This document shows, piece by piece, positions 1 through 9,337 of a DNA stretch of 64,000 bases. Each line of letters opens with the position of its first letter. Within the stretch, counting starts at the first letter, position 1. The position numbers were made by a program, and so were the translations under genes. The DNA lies in NCBI RefSeq assembly GCF_016863655.1, contig NZ_BOPH01000053.1, forward strand, positions 62,001 to 126,000, in the 5' to 3' direction. Under the pieces are notes generated by a model, which was given only the letters and a program-made list of their open reading frames with translations, had not been told where the DNA came from and searched no databases. This stretch comes from Virgisporangium ochraceum. Its GTDB lineage: Bacteria; Actinomycetota; Actinomycetes; Mycobacteriales; Micromonosporaceae.

Positions 1-746
<746 letters not shown>

Positions 747-772
<26 letters not shown>

Positions 773-3638
773 CCCACGTGAGCGCGTCCTCGGCCGACAT
801 CGGGCGGGCGAACAGGTAGCCCTGCCCGTACTCGCACTGGGCGGCGACCAGCAGCTCCCGGTCCGCCGCGGTCTCGATGCCCTCCGCGACCACCGCGAGC
901 CGCAACGCGTGCGCGAGCCCGATGATGCCCTTGACCAGCTCGTACTGCGACACCGACGTGGTGATCGTGTCGACGAACGACTTGTCGAGCTTGATGAGGT
1001 CCACCGGCACCCGGTGCAGGTAGCTCAGCGACGAGTAGCCGGTGCCGAAGTCGTCGATCGCGATCCGTACGCCAGCACCGCGCAACGCCTCCAGCTCCGC
1101 CTCGATCCGCTCCTGGTCGCGACCGGCGAGCACGAGGCTCTCGGTGATCTCCAGGACCAGGCGGTCGGCGGGCAGGCCGTGTTCGGCCAGCGCGCGCTGC
1201 ACCAGGTCGACGAAGCCGGGCGCGCGGAACTGCCGGGGCGACACGTTGACCGACACGTAGGCGGCGCCGCCCCAGGTGACCGCCGTGGCGACCGCCGTGC
1301 GCAGCACCCACTCGCCGAGCTGCACGATGAGGCCGCTCTCCTCGGCGATCCCGATGAAGTCCAGCGGCGGCACCATCCCGCGCGACGGGTGGTGCCAGCG
1401 TACGAGGGCCTCGAAGCCGCGGAGCTGCCCCGGTCCGAGCGCCACGATCGGCTGGTAGACCAACCGGAACTCGCCGTTGGTGATGGCCCGGTCGAGCGCG
1501 GCCTGCAGTTGCAGCCGCTCCAGGATGCGGGTGTGCAGCGTGGTCTCGTAGCGGCAGACGCGACCCTTGCCGCCGTTCTTGGCCATCGCCAGCGCGATGT
1601 CGGCCCGGCCCAGCAGCTGCACGCCGTCCTCGGCGTCGGCCGTTCCGGTGGTCACCGTGCCGACGCTGGCGTTGCAGGTGACGACGCCGGCGCCGGGCAG
1701 CCGGAACCCCTCGGCGAACGCGGCGAGCACCGCCGCGGCGGGTGTCTCCACGTCGTCGGACTCCACCAGCACCGCGAACTCGTCGCCACCGATCCGGGCC
1801 AGGGCGTACCGCGGCGAGAGCACCCCGACCAGCCGTCGGGCGACGGCCGCGAGCAGCTCGTCGCCGGTGTGGTGACCCATGGCGTCGTTGATGACCTTGA
1901 AGTCGTCGAGGCCGACCAGCAGCACCCCCACCGGCCCGCCGCCCGCGACGGTCTTCTCCAGGCGCTGGGTGAACAGGGCCCGGTTCGGCAGCCCGGTCAG
2001 GTCGTCGTAGTAGGCCCGGTGCAGGAGCTCGCGCTCCAGCCGCCGGTGCTCGGTCACGTCGCGCAGGGTCACCACGACGCCGGCCACCGTCGGCTCGTGC
2101 CGCAGGTCGCGGCAGGCCACCTCGAGCTGCCTGCCGGGCAGCGTCCAGTCGGCGAGCCCGGGTGCCCCGGTGCCGGCGCGTACCGCGCGCAGGAGGTTCC
2201 GCACCGGGGACTCGACGAGGTCGGGCAGCGCCGAGCCGACCGGGTCGCGGCCGAACATCGCCGCCGCCGACGGGCTGGCGTACCGGACGCGGTCGGCGTC
2301 GTCGAGGATCAGGATGACGTCGGAGGCGTTGAGCACGAGCGTCCGGAAGTAGGCCTCGCTCTCCCGTTGGACGATTTCCGCGCCGGCGGCCAGGCCGTCG
2401 AGGGCCAGCGCCGCCTGCCCGGCCAGGACCTGGGCCGCCTCCTGCAGCGTCACCAGCGCGGCGTCGTCGGCGTGGATGTCGAGCGACCCGGTGACGCGGC
2501 GGCCGAGCAGCGGGCAGCGCAGCATCCGGTCGCCGGACGCGGTGCGCAGGATCTCCATCTCGCGCCGCGGAGCCGGTTCGCCGGTCGTCACCACCACCCG
2601 GTGACCGGTGTGCGGCGGCAGCAGGTCCGCCACGGCCGCGCCGACGGCGGTGAGCACCTCCTCGACGGTGGCCGCGGCGAGCAGCGCGGCACCGGCCCGG
2701 CGCAGCCCCAGCTCGCGGGCCACCGACTGCCGGTGCCCCGCCACCACCCCGGACAGCCGGGCCACGACGAGGCCGAACAGCACCGCCGACGACACGCCGA
2801 TCATGAGCGCGTCGCGGACCTCGCCGGTCAGCGCCTCGGTGACGAGCACACCGGGCGGGATCAGCGCGGCCAGCCCGAGCAGGGCCACCCGTTGCCGGCC
2901 CGCCTGGGTGGCGCGCAGCAGCCTCGGCTCGGTCAGCTCCGCCATCGACGGGTGCAGCGCGGCCAGTCCGATCGCCGGGTAGATGAGGACGTAGAGCGCG
3001 TCCACCACGCTGCCGACCTCGCCGTTGCCGGTCATCTGGAGCACCGCGTACGCGATGTCGGCGAACAGCAGCATGCCGAGGCCGACGACCAGCAGGGTCA
3101 CCGCAGTGCTGGGACGCATGCTCGTCGCCATCCGGATCAGGACGGTCACCAGCAGCACGTCGCACAGCGGGTAGGCGACGGAGGTCGCCCGGGCGGGCAG
3201 CGGCACGTCGGGCGCGGCGATCAGCGGGTCGATCAGGAAGATCCACGTCAGCAGGCCCAGGCCGCAGGTGAACGTCAGGGCGTCGAGGAGGCTGGCGGTG
3301 TCACGTACCCCGGCGCCCGACCGCACCAGGCCGATCAGTCCCAGTCCCAACAGCGGGTACATGGACAGGTAGAGCGCGTCGGCGACCGTCGGGAACGCGG
3401 GGGTGGTCTGGTAGGTGGTGATCACGTCGCCGGTCGACAGCGTCGCCACCCCGGCCGCGATCAGCAGCCAGGGCAGCCGTCGGCGCGGGCGGTTGCGTGC
3501 CGTACCGGCGCCGACCGCGGCGAGCGTGGCGAGGCCGATTGCCGCCGCGAAGACCCAGCTGACGCCGGGAGCCGCGAAGTAGAGCGCGACGGCCACGGTG
3601 ATGACGCCGCCGTACCCGATCATGAGCCTCCGGGTCAC
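747..3638 (-). CDS. Membrane PAS-GGDEF-EAL c-di-GMP turnover protein
   Basis: About 963 residues. The N-terminal ~300 residues contain roughly eight hydrophobic segments forming a membrane sensor; a GAF-like stretch, a PAS domain (ASDVILILDDADRVRYASPS) about 430-540, a GGDEF domain with intact RIGGDEFAV and DDLTGLPNRALF, then an EAL domain with FEALVRWHHP, DDFGTGYSS, KLDKSF and VAEGIE follow. Both catalytic signatures are intact, so cyclase and phosphodiesterase activity are both possible; the net direction cannot be told. The start is uncertain. The frame is open to a TTG at 3698, but GTG 3638 or ATG 3623 (GGAGG only 3 nt away) are better. It is divergent from the Mth938-like gene at 3702. 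Confidence 0.88.
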
Positions 3639-3689
3639 CCAGACCCATCGGCACCGCGGCCGCCGACTGTAGGTTTCGACCGGATCGCG

Positions 3690-3695
3690 TAGGTT
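3690..3695 (+). promoter_or_regulatory. -10 box of leaderless Mth938-like gene
   Basis: TAGGTT ends 6 nt before ATG 3702, so the transcript is predicted to begin at or next to the start codon. There is no ribosome binding site in between. The same geometry recurs at 13 other genes in this window. Confidence 0.5.
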
Positions 3696-3701
3696 CAACC
3701 C

Positions 3702-4067
3702 ATGGCCGACTCACCGAGGATCGAGTCCGTTTCGTGGGGACGCATGGAGGTGGCCGGTCTCGGCACCGGCAAGGACTTCAAGCTCTACCCCGGCGGCGGC
3801 CGGGAGTGGGACTGGAACGAGACCGGCACGCGGCACAGCCCGGGCATCCAGCCGGGCGACGTCGAGGAGCTCATCGACAACGGCGCCACGGTGGTCGTGC
3901 TGTCGCGGGGAATGGAGCTGCGGCTCGAGGTCGACCCGGCTACGCTCCAGGCCCTCGACGCCCGCGGCGTCGCGGTGCACGTCGCCGAGACCACGGAGGC
4001 GGTGCGCGTCTACAACGAGCTGGCCGCCACCCGGGCGGTCGGCGGACTGTTCCACTCGACCTGCTAG
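3702..4067 (+). CDS. Mth938-like (DUF498/AAMDC fold) protein
   Basis: 121 residues, matching the single-domain Mth938 fold: SWGRMEVAG near the start, then a stretch with PGGGREWDWNETGTRHSPGI, then ELIDNGATVVVLSRGM and a C-terminal alternating helix/strand region (LDARGVAVHVAETTEAVRVYNEL). No catalytic role is established for the family; NDUFAF3-like and standalone bacterial members exist. It starts 6 nt after a TANNNT box with no Shine-Dalgarno and is followed 16 nt later by a DinB-like gene on the same strand, so the two are probably one transcript. Confidence 0.8.
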   Translation: MADSPRIESVSWGRMEVAGLGTGKDFKLYPGGGREWDWNETGTRHSPGIQPGDVEELIDNGATVVVLSRGMELRLEVDPATLQALDARGVAVHVAETTEAVRVYNELAATRAVGGLFHSTC

Positions 4068-4083
4068 CCGGGAGGTGCGGGCC

Positions 4084-4617
4084 GTGCCCCGCTACGCCGA
4101 CATGTTCGTAGACCTGACCGAGGACCCCCGCGCCGACCCGCCCGGCAGCGGCGACGAGCGGGCCACGCTGCTCGGCTTCCTGGCCTGGCAGCGCGGCACG
4201 CTCGAGCTCAAGTGCGCCGGGCTCACGCCCGAGCGGCTCGCCCGGCGGTCGCTGGAGCCGTCGATGATGTCACTGCTCGGGCTGGTGCGGCACCTGGCCG
4301 ACGTCGAGCGCGGCTGGATCCGGCGCGGCCTGGCGAAGCACGACGCGCCGAGGCTCTTCCCGGGTGCCGACGAGGACTTCACCGGTGCCGTGGCCGATCC
4401 GGCGGTCGTCGACCACGCCTGGGAGGTGTGGCGGGCCGAGGCCGCGTTCACCGACAGCTTCGCCCGCGAGGCGCCGATGGACGTGTCGCTCCCCGACGCC
4501 GACCGCGGCCCGCTCTCGCTGCGCTGGGTGCTGGTGCACCTCGTCGAGGAGTACGCCCGCCACAACGGCCACGCCGACATCCTGCGCGAACGTATAGACG
4601 GCCGGGTCGGTCAGTAG
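4084..4617 (+). CDS. DinB-superfamily (DUF664-like) protein
   Basis: About 177 residues. The four-helix DinB/DUF664 pattern shows in LLGFLAWQRGTLELKCAGL, MSLLGLVRHLADVERGWI and LRWVLVHLVEEYARHNGHAD; the three conserved histidines (RHLADVE, VHLVEEYARHNGHAD) are placed as the metal ligands of the family. Members act as mycothiol- or bacillithiol-dependent transferases or are uncharacterised. GTG 4084 is preferred over GTG 4075 because GGAGG (4071-4075) touches the latter and is well spaced for the former. The 3' end overlaps the converging flavin oxidase gene by 7 nt. Confidence 0.82.
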   Translation: MPRYADMFVDLTEDPRADPPGSGDERATLLGFLAWQRGTLELKCAGLTPERLARRSLEPSMMSLLGLVRHLADVERGWIRRGLAKHDAPRLFPGADEDFTGAVADPAVVDHAWEVWRAEAAFTDSFAREAPMDVSLPDADRGPLSLRWVLVHLVEEYARHNGHADILRERIDGRVGQ

Positions 4618-5957
4618 AGGGGCCTGTTACCGCGGATCCGGCCGGCCGGGTCGACCTGCCGCTTCACCGCCCTCAGGCGGTCGAGGTCCGCCGTGGTGTA
4701 GGCCGCGTCGATCCCCCGGCCGCCGAGGAAGTTCACCGGGACCCGCGGAGCGCACTCCGGTCCCATCGCCTGCCGCACGGCGGCGAACGACGCCGCGATC
4801 GCCTCCGGCGCACCCGGGAACGCCGCGACGCCGAGCAGGAACAGCAGGTGCGAGGCGTCGTGCGGGCCGGCCACCCCGTCGCGGCCGGGCTCGGCGTAGG
4901 CGCCGCCGAGGTGGCGCACGGCGGCCACCGTGAGCGCGGTCCCGCTGCCCTTGCCGACGACGGCCAGCAGCCGCTCGATGACGTCGCCGTCGAACCGGTG
5001 CAGCAGCATGCTGCTGTCGAGGGCCGGCATCGGGTCGACCGGCTCGGCCGCGATCTCGCCCAGCCGGCTGACCGGCACCGCGCCGACCGTGTCGTGCACG
5101 GCGGTACCCGCCTGCCGGATCGTGTAGAGCAGCGGGGTCAGCGCCGCCTCGCTGCCCAGGTACGTCACGTCGACGACCGCGAAGGTGTTGCCGCGCAGCG
5201 GCTCCGGCACGTCGGGGATCGGCGGGAAGTGCGTGATGCCGGCCCACAGCGTCAGCTCGCGCGGCGCGACGGCCGACAGCTCGCCCACGGCGCCGAGCAC
5301 GGCGGCGGCCTGCTCGCCGGGGAACATCAGCTTGCCGCCGGTGAGCAGCGGCTCCTCGTACAGGTCGAACTCGACGGCGGTGACGATGCCGAACTCGCCG
5401 CCACCGCCGCGCAGCGCCCAGAAGAGCTCCCCGTCGGTCACCCGGTGGAGCTCGCCGTTCGCGTCGACGAGCTCGATCGCGGTGACCGACCGCGAGGCGG
5501 GCCCGTACTTGCGGGTGAACCAGGACAGGCCGCCGCCGAGGAGGTACCCGACCACCGTGACGTCGGGGCTGGAGCCGGCCAGCGCGATCAGCCCGGTGCC
5601 GTCGAGGTGCGCGAGCAGCGTCCCCCATTTCACGCCCGCGCCGACGCGGGCGGACCGCGCGGCGACGTCGACGGAGATCTCGTCGAGGGGGGACGTGCGC
5701 AGCAGCATCGTGCCGTCGAGGGCGCTCGTGGCGCCGTGGCCGTTGGGTTGGGCCGTCACGGCCAGTCCCTCCGCCGCGGCGTGCTTCACGGCCGCGACGA
5801 CGTCGTCGACGTCACGGACGGTCACCACCATGGCGGGCTGCTGGTCGACGGCGACGTTCCAGGGCATGCGGGCGAGGTCCCAGGTCGGGTCGCCCGGTCG
5901 GATGATCTCCAGGTTCTGCATGCGATCAGCCTGCGCACCGCGCGCCGTGGTTCCCAT
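4611..5957 (-). CDS. FAD-linked (PCMH/BBE-type) oxidoreductase
   Basis: 448 residues. The PCMH FAD-binding domain occupies the first half: AVTAQPNGHGATS carries the His that typically forms the 8-alpha-histidyl FAD bond, then VGAGVKWGTLLAHL and VGYLLGGGLSWFTRKYG and LFWALRGGGGEFGIV. The substrate domain and a berberine-bridge-like C-terminus (VNFLGGRGIDAAYTTADLDRLRAVKRQVDPAGRIRGN) follow. The second FAD-linking Cys of bicovalent enzymes is not seen. Substrate unknown; relatives oxidise carbohydrates or secondary metabolites. An alternative start is ATG 5921. The gene is divergent from the LuxR-type regulator at 6032, which is a plausible controller. Confidence 0.85.
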   Translation of the reverse strand: MGTTARGAQADRMQNLEIIRPGDPTWDLARMPWNVAVDQQPAMVVTVRDVDDVVAAVKHAAAEGLAVTAQPNGHGATSALDGTMLLRTSPLDEISVDVAARSARVGAGVKWGTLLAHLDGTGLIALAGSSPDVTVVGYLLGGGLSWFTRKYGPASRSVTAIELVDANGELHRVTDGELFWALRGGGGEFGIVTAVEFDLYEEPLLTGGKLMFPGEQAAAVLGAVGELSAVAPRELTLWAGITHFPPIPDVPEPLRGNTFAVVDVTYLGSEAALTPLLYTIRQAGTAVHDTVGAVPVSRLGEIAAEPVDPMPALDSSMLLHRFDGDVIERLLAVVGKGSGTALTVAAVRHLGGAYAEPGRDGVAGPHDASHLLFLLGVAAFPGAPEAIAASFAAVRQAMGPECAPRVPVNFLGGRGIDAAYTTADLDRLRAVKRQVDPAGRIRGNRPLY

Positions 5958-6031
5958 CCCACCAGTCTGGGCAGGTCGTCCCCCAGATTTGTGGGATACC
6001 CGGATCTTGGCCCGGGTGACATGATCGCGGC

Positions 6032-7150
6032 GTGGCGAGCATGCGCGTGGAACAGGTACAGGCCCGATTATCGGCTCTGGCGGCGGCCGGGCTCGACGTC
6101 AGGCAGTTCGAGGCGGCGACCCTGCAGCTGCTGCGGGGCGCGATCCCGTACGACGGGGCCTGCGTGGGGACCTCCGATCCTGACACTGAGTTACTCACCG
6201 GGCATTTCAAGCTGAACCTCCCCGACCACCTCGACGAGGAGTTCGCCCGCTTCGAGTACGAGACCGACGACGTCAACAAGTTCACCGACGTCGCCCGGCG
6301 CGCCACTCCCGTCGGCCTGCTCAGCCACGACACCGACGGCGACCCGGCACGCAGCACCCGGTTCCGCGAGCTCATCCGGCCGCACTTCTCCTACGGTCAC
6401 GAGCTGCGGGTCGCGTGCCGCTACGACAACGCCACCTGGGGCGTCGGCTCGCTGTACCGGGAGGTCGGCGCGGCCGGCTTCAGCACCGCCGAGGCCGACG
6501 TGCTGGCCCGGCTCGCGCCGCTGATCGCGCTCGGCCTGCGGGCCGCGCTGGTGGTCGACGCCGTGGAGACCGCCACCGCGGTGAACGGCCCGGCCGTGAT
6601 CGTGGTCGACTCCGCCAACGAGGTGACGCAGGCCTCCCCCGCCGCGGCGGAGCGGGTCGCCGAGCTCGGCGGCGACCTGTGGGGCGTGCTGCCGTTCGCG
6701 GTCATCGCGACGGTCGCCACGGCCCGCGCGCACGCCGCCGGTCGGCAGGTCGGGCTGGCCCGGGGCCGCTACCGCACGCCGGCCGGCCGGTGGCTGGTGG
6801 TGCACGCGGCGCCGCTCGCCTCGCGCGACGGGTCGGCCCGCAGCGTCGTGGTGACCATCGAGGAGGCCGGCCCGCCCGACGTGGTCCCCCTGGTGATCGC
6901 CGCGTTCGGCCTGACCGGCCGCGAACGCGACGTGGTGACCCACGTCCTCCAGGGCGCCGGAACGTCGGACATCGCGAAGGCCCTGCACCTGTCGCCACAC
7001 ACGGTGCAGGACCACTTGAAGTCCATCTTCGACAAGGCCGGCGTCCGCAGCCGCAAGGCGCTGCTGGCGAGGGTCTACTTCGACCACTACCACCCCGGCC
7101 GCGAAACCCCCCACACCCTGACCCCCTCAGGCCGCCTGGCGGCGGCCTGA
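6032..7150 (+). CDS. LuxR-family transcriptional regulator
   Basis: 372 residues. The C-terminal ~65 residues form a LuxR HTH: FGLTGRERDVVTHVLQG, then TSDIAKALHLSPHTVQDHLKSI, followed by a short tail. The N-terminal region (about 1-180) looks like a GAF-type sensor and the middle (VNGPAVIVVDSANEVTQAS) like a degenerate PAS. There is no phosphoacceptor receiver domain, so it is a ligand- or protein-responsive regulator. It is divergently placed 74 nt from the flavin oxidase gene, the likely target. The GTG start lacks a ribosome binding site. Confidence 0.85.
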   Translation: MASMRVEQVQARLSALAAAGLDVRQFEAATLQLLRGAIPYDGACVGTSDPDTELLTGHFKLNLPDHLDEEFARFEYETDDVNKFTDVARRATPVGLLSHDTDGDPARSTRFRELIRPHFSYGHELRVACRYDNATWGVGSLYREVGAAGFSTAEADVLARLAPLIALGLRAALVVDAVETATAVNGPAVIVVDSANEVTQASPAAAERVAELGGDLWGVLPFAVIATVATARAHAAGRQVGLARGRYRTPAGRWLVVHAAPLASRDGSARSVVVTIEEAGPPDVVPLVIAAFGLTGRERDVVTHVLQGAGTSDIAKALHLSPHTVQDHLKSIFDKAGVRSRKALLARVYFDHYHPGRETPHTLTPSGRLAAA

Positions 7151-7196
7151 CCCGCCCCGCGCGCCCCGCCGCCCCGCCCCGCGCCGCCCCTTCCGG

Positions 7197-7273
7197 CGCC
7201 GATCTTGCAGTTGTGGCCGCACCAATGTGGCGATATTCCCATTCTGTCGGGGGCCACAACTGCAAGATCGGCG
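7197..7273. repeat. 77-bp inverted-repeat element, copy 1
   Basis: Two perfectly complementary 22-nt arms (left arm begins CGCCGATCTTGCAG, right arm ends CTGCAAGATCGGCG) flank a 33-nt loop. It lies between the converging LuxR and rsr genes, 46 nt and 31 nt from their stops. Read on the plus strand it is in the majority loop orientation. It is one of seven copies in the window. Confidence 0.9.
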
Positions 7274-7304
7274 GGAAGAGACACCCGCACGGTGCGGGGC
7301 GGCC

Positions 7305-8888
7305 TCAGAACGGCCAGTCGGCCGACTGGCCGCGTTCGATGAGGGGGATCATGCGGAACGTGGCGTCGGTCAGGCCGCCGAACTCGAAGCGGTTGCGGGT
7401 GCCGGCGTCGAACGCGGTGCGCTTGTAGCCGCCGAGGTTGAAGCCGTACAGCGGGACGTCGCGCGGCACGACCTCGGTGACGTCGCCCGCTCCGTACTGC
7501 GGGGCGAACGTCTGCATGTCGGAGAACACGAACACGCGGACGTGGTCCTTGCGCAGCGTCTTCCGGACCGAGTCGGCGATCCGGGTGGCGTGCCCGACCT
7601 CACCGACCCGCTTGACGAACGCGTCGACCTCGCGGATCACCGAGGCGCCCGGCGCCACCCGGTGCTCGAAGACCCCGTCGGCGAAGCCGTGCAGGTCGAC
7701 CTCGCCGGTCCTGGCGGCCAGCGCCACCCCGAAGACGGCCGCCGCCTTGACCGGGCTCATCGTCGAGTGCTTCGAGAACCCGCGCGACGTCATCGACGAC
7801 GACGTGTCGACGAGGATCAGCGACCGGCCCGGCAGAGCCGGCAGGTTCGCCAGCGACCGCTGCAGCGCCAGGTCGAGGGCGTGTCCCCACCGCAGCGACT
7901 TCACCTGCTCGTACGCGGCGAGGAACCGGTACGGGAACTGCCGCGACCGGGCCACCTCGGCCGGGTCGGACAGCTTCGCCGCCACCGTCTGCGCGACGTC
8001 GTCGGACACGCCCGCCTCGTCGAAGCCGCGGAGGTTGCGCAGCAGCGCCATGTAGCCCATCGACGGGATGACGGACTCCCACAGCCGCGCCTTCTCCACC
8101 GCCGAGCCACCCGACGACAGCACGTCCTCCCACGTCATGCCGGCCCGGGCGAGCGTGCCGGCGTCGGTGAGGGTCGCGGCGTCGGCCCGTGCCGCCGTGC
8201 GCAGCGCCGCGTTCGCGGCGACGATCCGCAGTGACGCGGGTGCGGGCCGGTCGCGGCCGTGGCGCCGGTCGATCGCGTGCCGGAACAGGTCGCCCTGCCA
8301 CGGCTTGTCGGGTGCCGGGCTGGGGTGCACGAGGTCGACGACGTCGCCGAACCGGAACCCGCGCGTCGCGGTGTCGTACTTGAGGAGGCTGCGCTCGGTG
8401 TAGAGCCGCACGACCGCGTCGGCGACGCCGCGCTTGACGGGCTTCGGCACCGCGCGGCCGTAGGCGGCCATCCAGTACGCCAGCGCCTCGCCGGGCTCGT
8501 CGGCCCGCTGCAGCACCGAGGCCACGAGCTGACGCCCGCCGGGCTTGCCGGCGCCGAGCAGCGCGTGTGCCGCTTCGAGCGCGCCGACGAGCGACGCCGA
8601 CCGCATGTTCGCGCCGGTGCGAAGCCACGCCAGGAACCGCGTCATCCACGCGGGATCGGCGACGGCGACCGCGTGGACGAGCCCGGCGAACCGCGCGTCG
8701 CGGTCGGATGCCTTCTCGTAGAAGGTGTTCTCGCCGACGAAGTTGGCGACCGCGAGCAGGAAGAGCTCGCTCTTCGCGTCGTGCGCGTAGCCGGCGCCGC
8801 CCTCGTGCGTGACGCCGGACGGGGTCGCCTCGGCGACGATCGGGCCGCGGCCCGTGAGGCGGGCCTTCAGCTTGTTGAACTTACCCAT
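7305..8888 (-). CDS. rsr: Ro60/Rsr orthologue (TROVE domain RNA-binding protein)
   Basis: 527 residues. The N-terminal ~340 residues form the TROVE HEAT-repeat ring: FLLAVANFVGENTFYEKASD, RFLAWLRTGANMRSASLVGA, VEKARLWESVIPSMGYMALL and LRNLRGFDEAG. The C-terminal ~170 residues form a vWA domain with an intact MIDAS (LILVDTSSSM) and VFVFSDMQTF. Ro60 proteins bind misfolded RNA ends in the ring cavity and Y RNAs on the outer surface; bacterial Rsr tethers to PNPase or acts in RNA maturation after stress. Start ATG 8888 follows AGGAG 8 nt upstream, which excludes a longer frame running into the RNA genes. It lies directly downstream of two Y-RNA candidates, as is usual for rsr. Confidence 0.93.
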   Translation of the reverse strand: MGKFNKLKARLTGRGPIVAEATPSGVTHEGGAGYAHDAKSELFLLAVANFVGENTFYEKASDRDARFAGLVHAVAVADPAWMTRFLAWLRTGANMRSASLVGALEAAHALLGAGKPGGRQLVASVLQRADEPGEALAYWMAAYGRAVPKPVKRGVADAVVRLYTERSLLKYDTATRGFRFGDVVDLVHPSPAPDKPWQGDLFRHAIDRRHGRDRPAPASLRIVAANAALRTAARADAATLTDAGTLARAGMTWEDVLSSGGSAVEKARLWESVIPSMGYMALLRNLRGFDEAGVSDDVAQTVAAKLSDPAEVARSRQFPYRFLAAYEQVKSLRWGHALDLALQRSLANLPALPGRSLILVDTSSSMTSRGFSKHSTMSPVKAAAVFGVALAARTGEVDLHGFADGVFEHRVAPGASVIREVDAFVKRVGEVGHATRIADSVRKTLRKDHVRVFVFSDMQTFAPQYGAGDVTEVVPRDVPLYGFNLGGYKRTAFDAGTRNRFEFGGLTDATFRMIPLIERGQSADWPF

Positions 8889-8916
8889 GCGACAACTCCT
8901 CTCGACGCCGGAAGAA

Positions 8917-8955
8917 GGGCCCGTACCGAGGTCCGCTGGACGTCGGCACGGGCCC
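8917..8955 (-). terminator. Strong hairpin between Y-RNA genes and rsr
   Basis: A 13-bp stem with one G-U pair (GGGCCCGTGCCGA against TCGGTACGGGCCC) is capped by an inner GTCC-AGC-GGAC hairpin and followed by TTCTTCC on the minus strand. It starts 4 nt after the closing stem of the Y-RNA candidate and ends 28 nt before the rsr start. It likely ends the RNA transcript or sets the 3' end, with partial read-through into rsr. Confidence 0.65.
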
Positions 8956-8959
8956 TGAG

Positions 8960-9100
8960 GGTGCCCGAGATCAGGGTCGGCCACGGTACATGTCGCTCTG
9001 CCAATTGAGCTACAGCCGCGGGAATAGCGGCTGGCGGGACTCGAACCCGCAACCTCCCCATTATGAGTGGAAGTAACCGTATGCCTTCGCACCGGGCACC
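8960..9100 (-). ncRNA. Y-RNA candidate 1: circularly permuted tRNA-Met-like RNA
   Basis: The RNA closes with a perfect 8-bp outer stem (GGTGCCCG with CGGGCACC). An asymmetric internal loop (GTGCGAA opposite GACCCTGATCT) and an inner stem (GGC, ACGGT with ACCGT, GCC) follow. Inside lies a full tRNA fold in permuted order: anticodon-like hairpin TTCCA-CTCATAA-TGGGG (loop identical to tRNA-Met, CAU), T arm GCGGG-TTCGAGT-CCCGC, acceptor stem CAGCCGC/GCGGCTG closed by a 7-nt loop TATTCCC, then D arm GCTC-AATTGGCA-GAGC. Bacterial YrlA-type Y RNAs carry such a closed-acceptor tRNA-like module on a Ro-binding stem and are encoded beside rsr. Exact ends are inferred from pairing. Confidence 0.78.
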
Positions 9101-9132
9101 GGTGCTTCTTGTGGTGGTGGTGCTTCTATGGA

Positions 9133-9248
9133 CCTCCCGAGATCGAGGCGGTGTGCGGAGTGCCCACGCCATGTGGTGAGCCATGCCCCGTTGGTCGGGG
9201 CACAAGGATTCGAACCTCGAAGTATCCGTACACCTGCGCACCGGGAGG
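9133..9248 (-). ncRNA. Y-RNA candidate 2: permuted tRNA-like RNA
   Basis: Same architecture as candidate 1 with different bases: outer stem CCTCCCG/CGGGAGG (7 bp), internal loop GTGCGCA opposite GCCTCGATCT, inner stem GGTGTACGGA/TCCGCACACC (9 of 10 pairs). The tRNA-like module has T arm CGAGG-TTCGAAT-CCTTG, acceptor-like stem TGCCCCG/CGGGGCA closed by the pentaloop ACCAA, and D arm GCTC...GGGC with GG in the loop. There is no anticodon-like hairpin. Stems differ between the two RNAs but stay paired, while the internal-loop strands GTGCG and GATCT are conserved, which is covariation support for a Ro-binding stem. Confidence 0.78.
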
Positions 9249-9255
9249 TCACAGT

Positions 9256-9326
9256 CACAGGCCCCGGTGTCGAACCGGGCCGTCCGCCCGTATGAAAGGC
9301 GGCTGGGCAGCCAACGCCCGCCTGCG
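9256..9326 (-). tRNA. tRNA-Met(CAU)-like
   Basis: 71 nt. Acceptor CGCAGGC pairs with GCCTGTG (one G-U), D stem GGC/GCC, anticodon stem CGCCT/GGGCG with loop TTCATAC giving anticodon CAU, T arm CCCGG-TTCGACA-CCGGG. CCA is not encoded. Initiator features are absent, so it would be an elongator Met or lysidine-type Ile tRNA if functional. It is the last tRNA before the Y-RNA candidates. Confidence 0.78.
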
Positions 9327-9337
9327 TACCCTTGCGT

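Noticed and set aside
909..3692. Long plus-strand open frame of 927 codons
   Set aside because: It is the antisense shadow of the GGDEF-EAL gene; composition is Arg/Gln/Gly-rich and no domain is seen. The minus-strand protein has intact motifs.
4212..6215. Long plus-strand frame across DinB and flavin oxidase genes
   Set aside because: Shadow frame typical of high-GC DNA; low-complexity translation and no starts with ribosome binding sites.
7197..7273. Classical rho-independent terminator
   Set aside because: The 22-bp stem has a 33-nt loop and no T tract on either strand; the conserved loop and multiple copies argue for a repeat family.
8889..9092. N-terminal extension of the rsr frame through the Y-RNA region
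   Set aside because: ATG 8888 has a good ribosome binding site and starts at the family N-terminus; the extension translates structured RNA genes.
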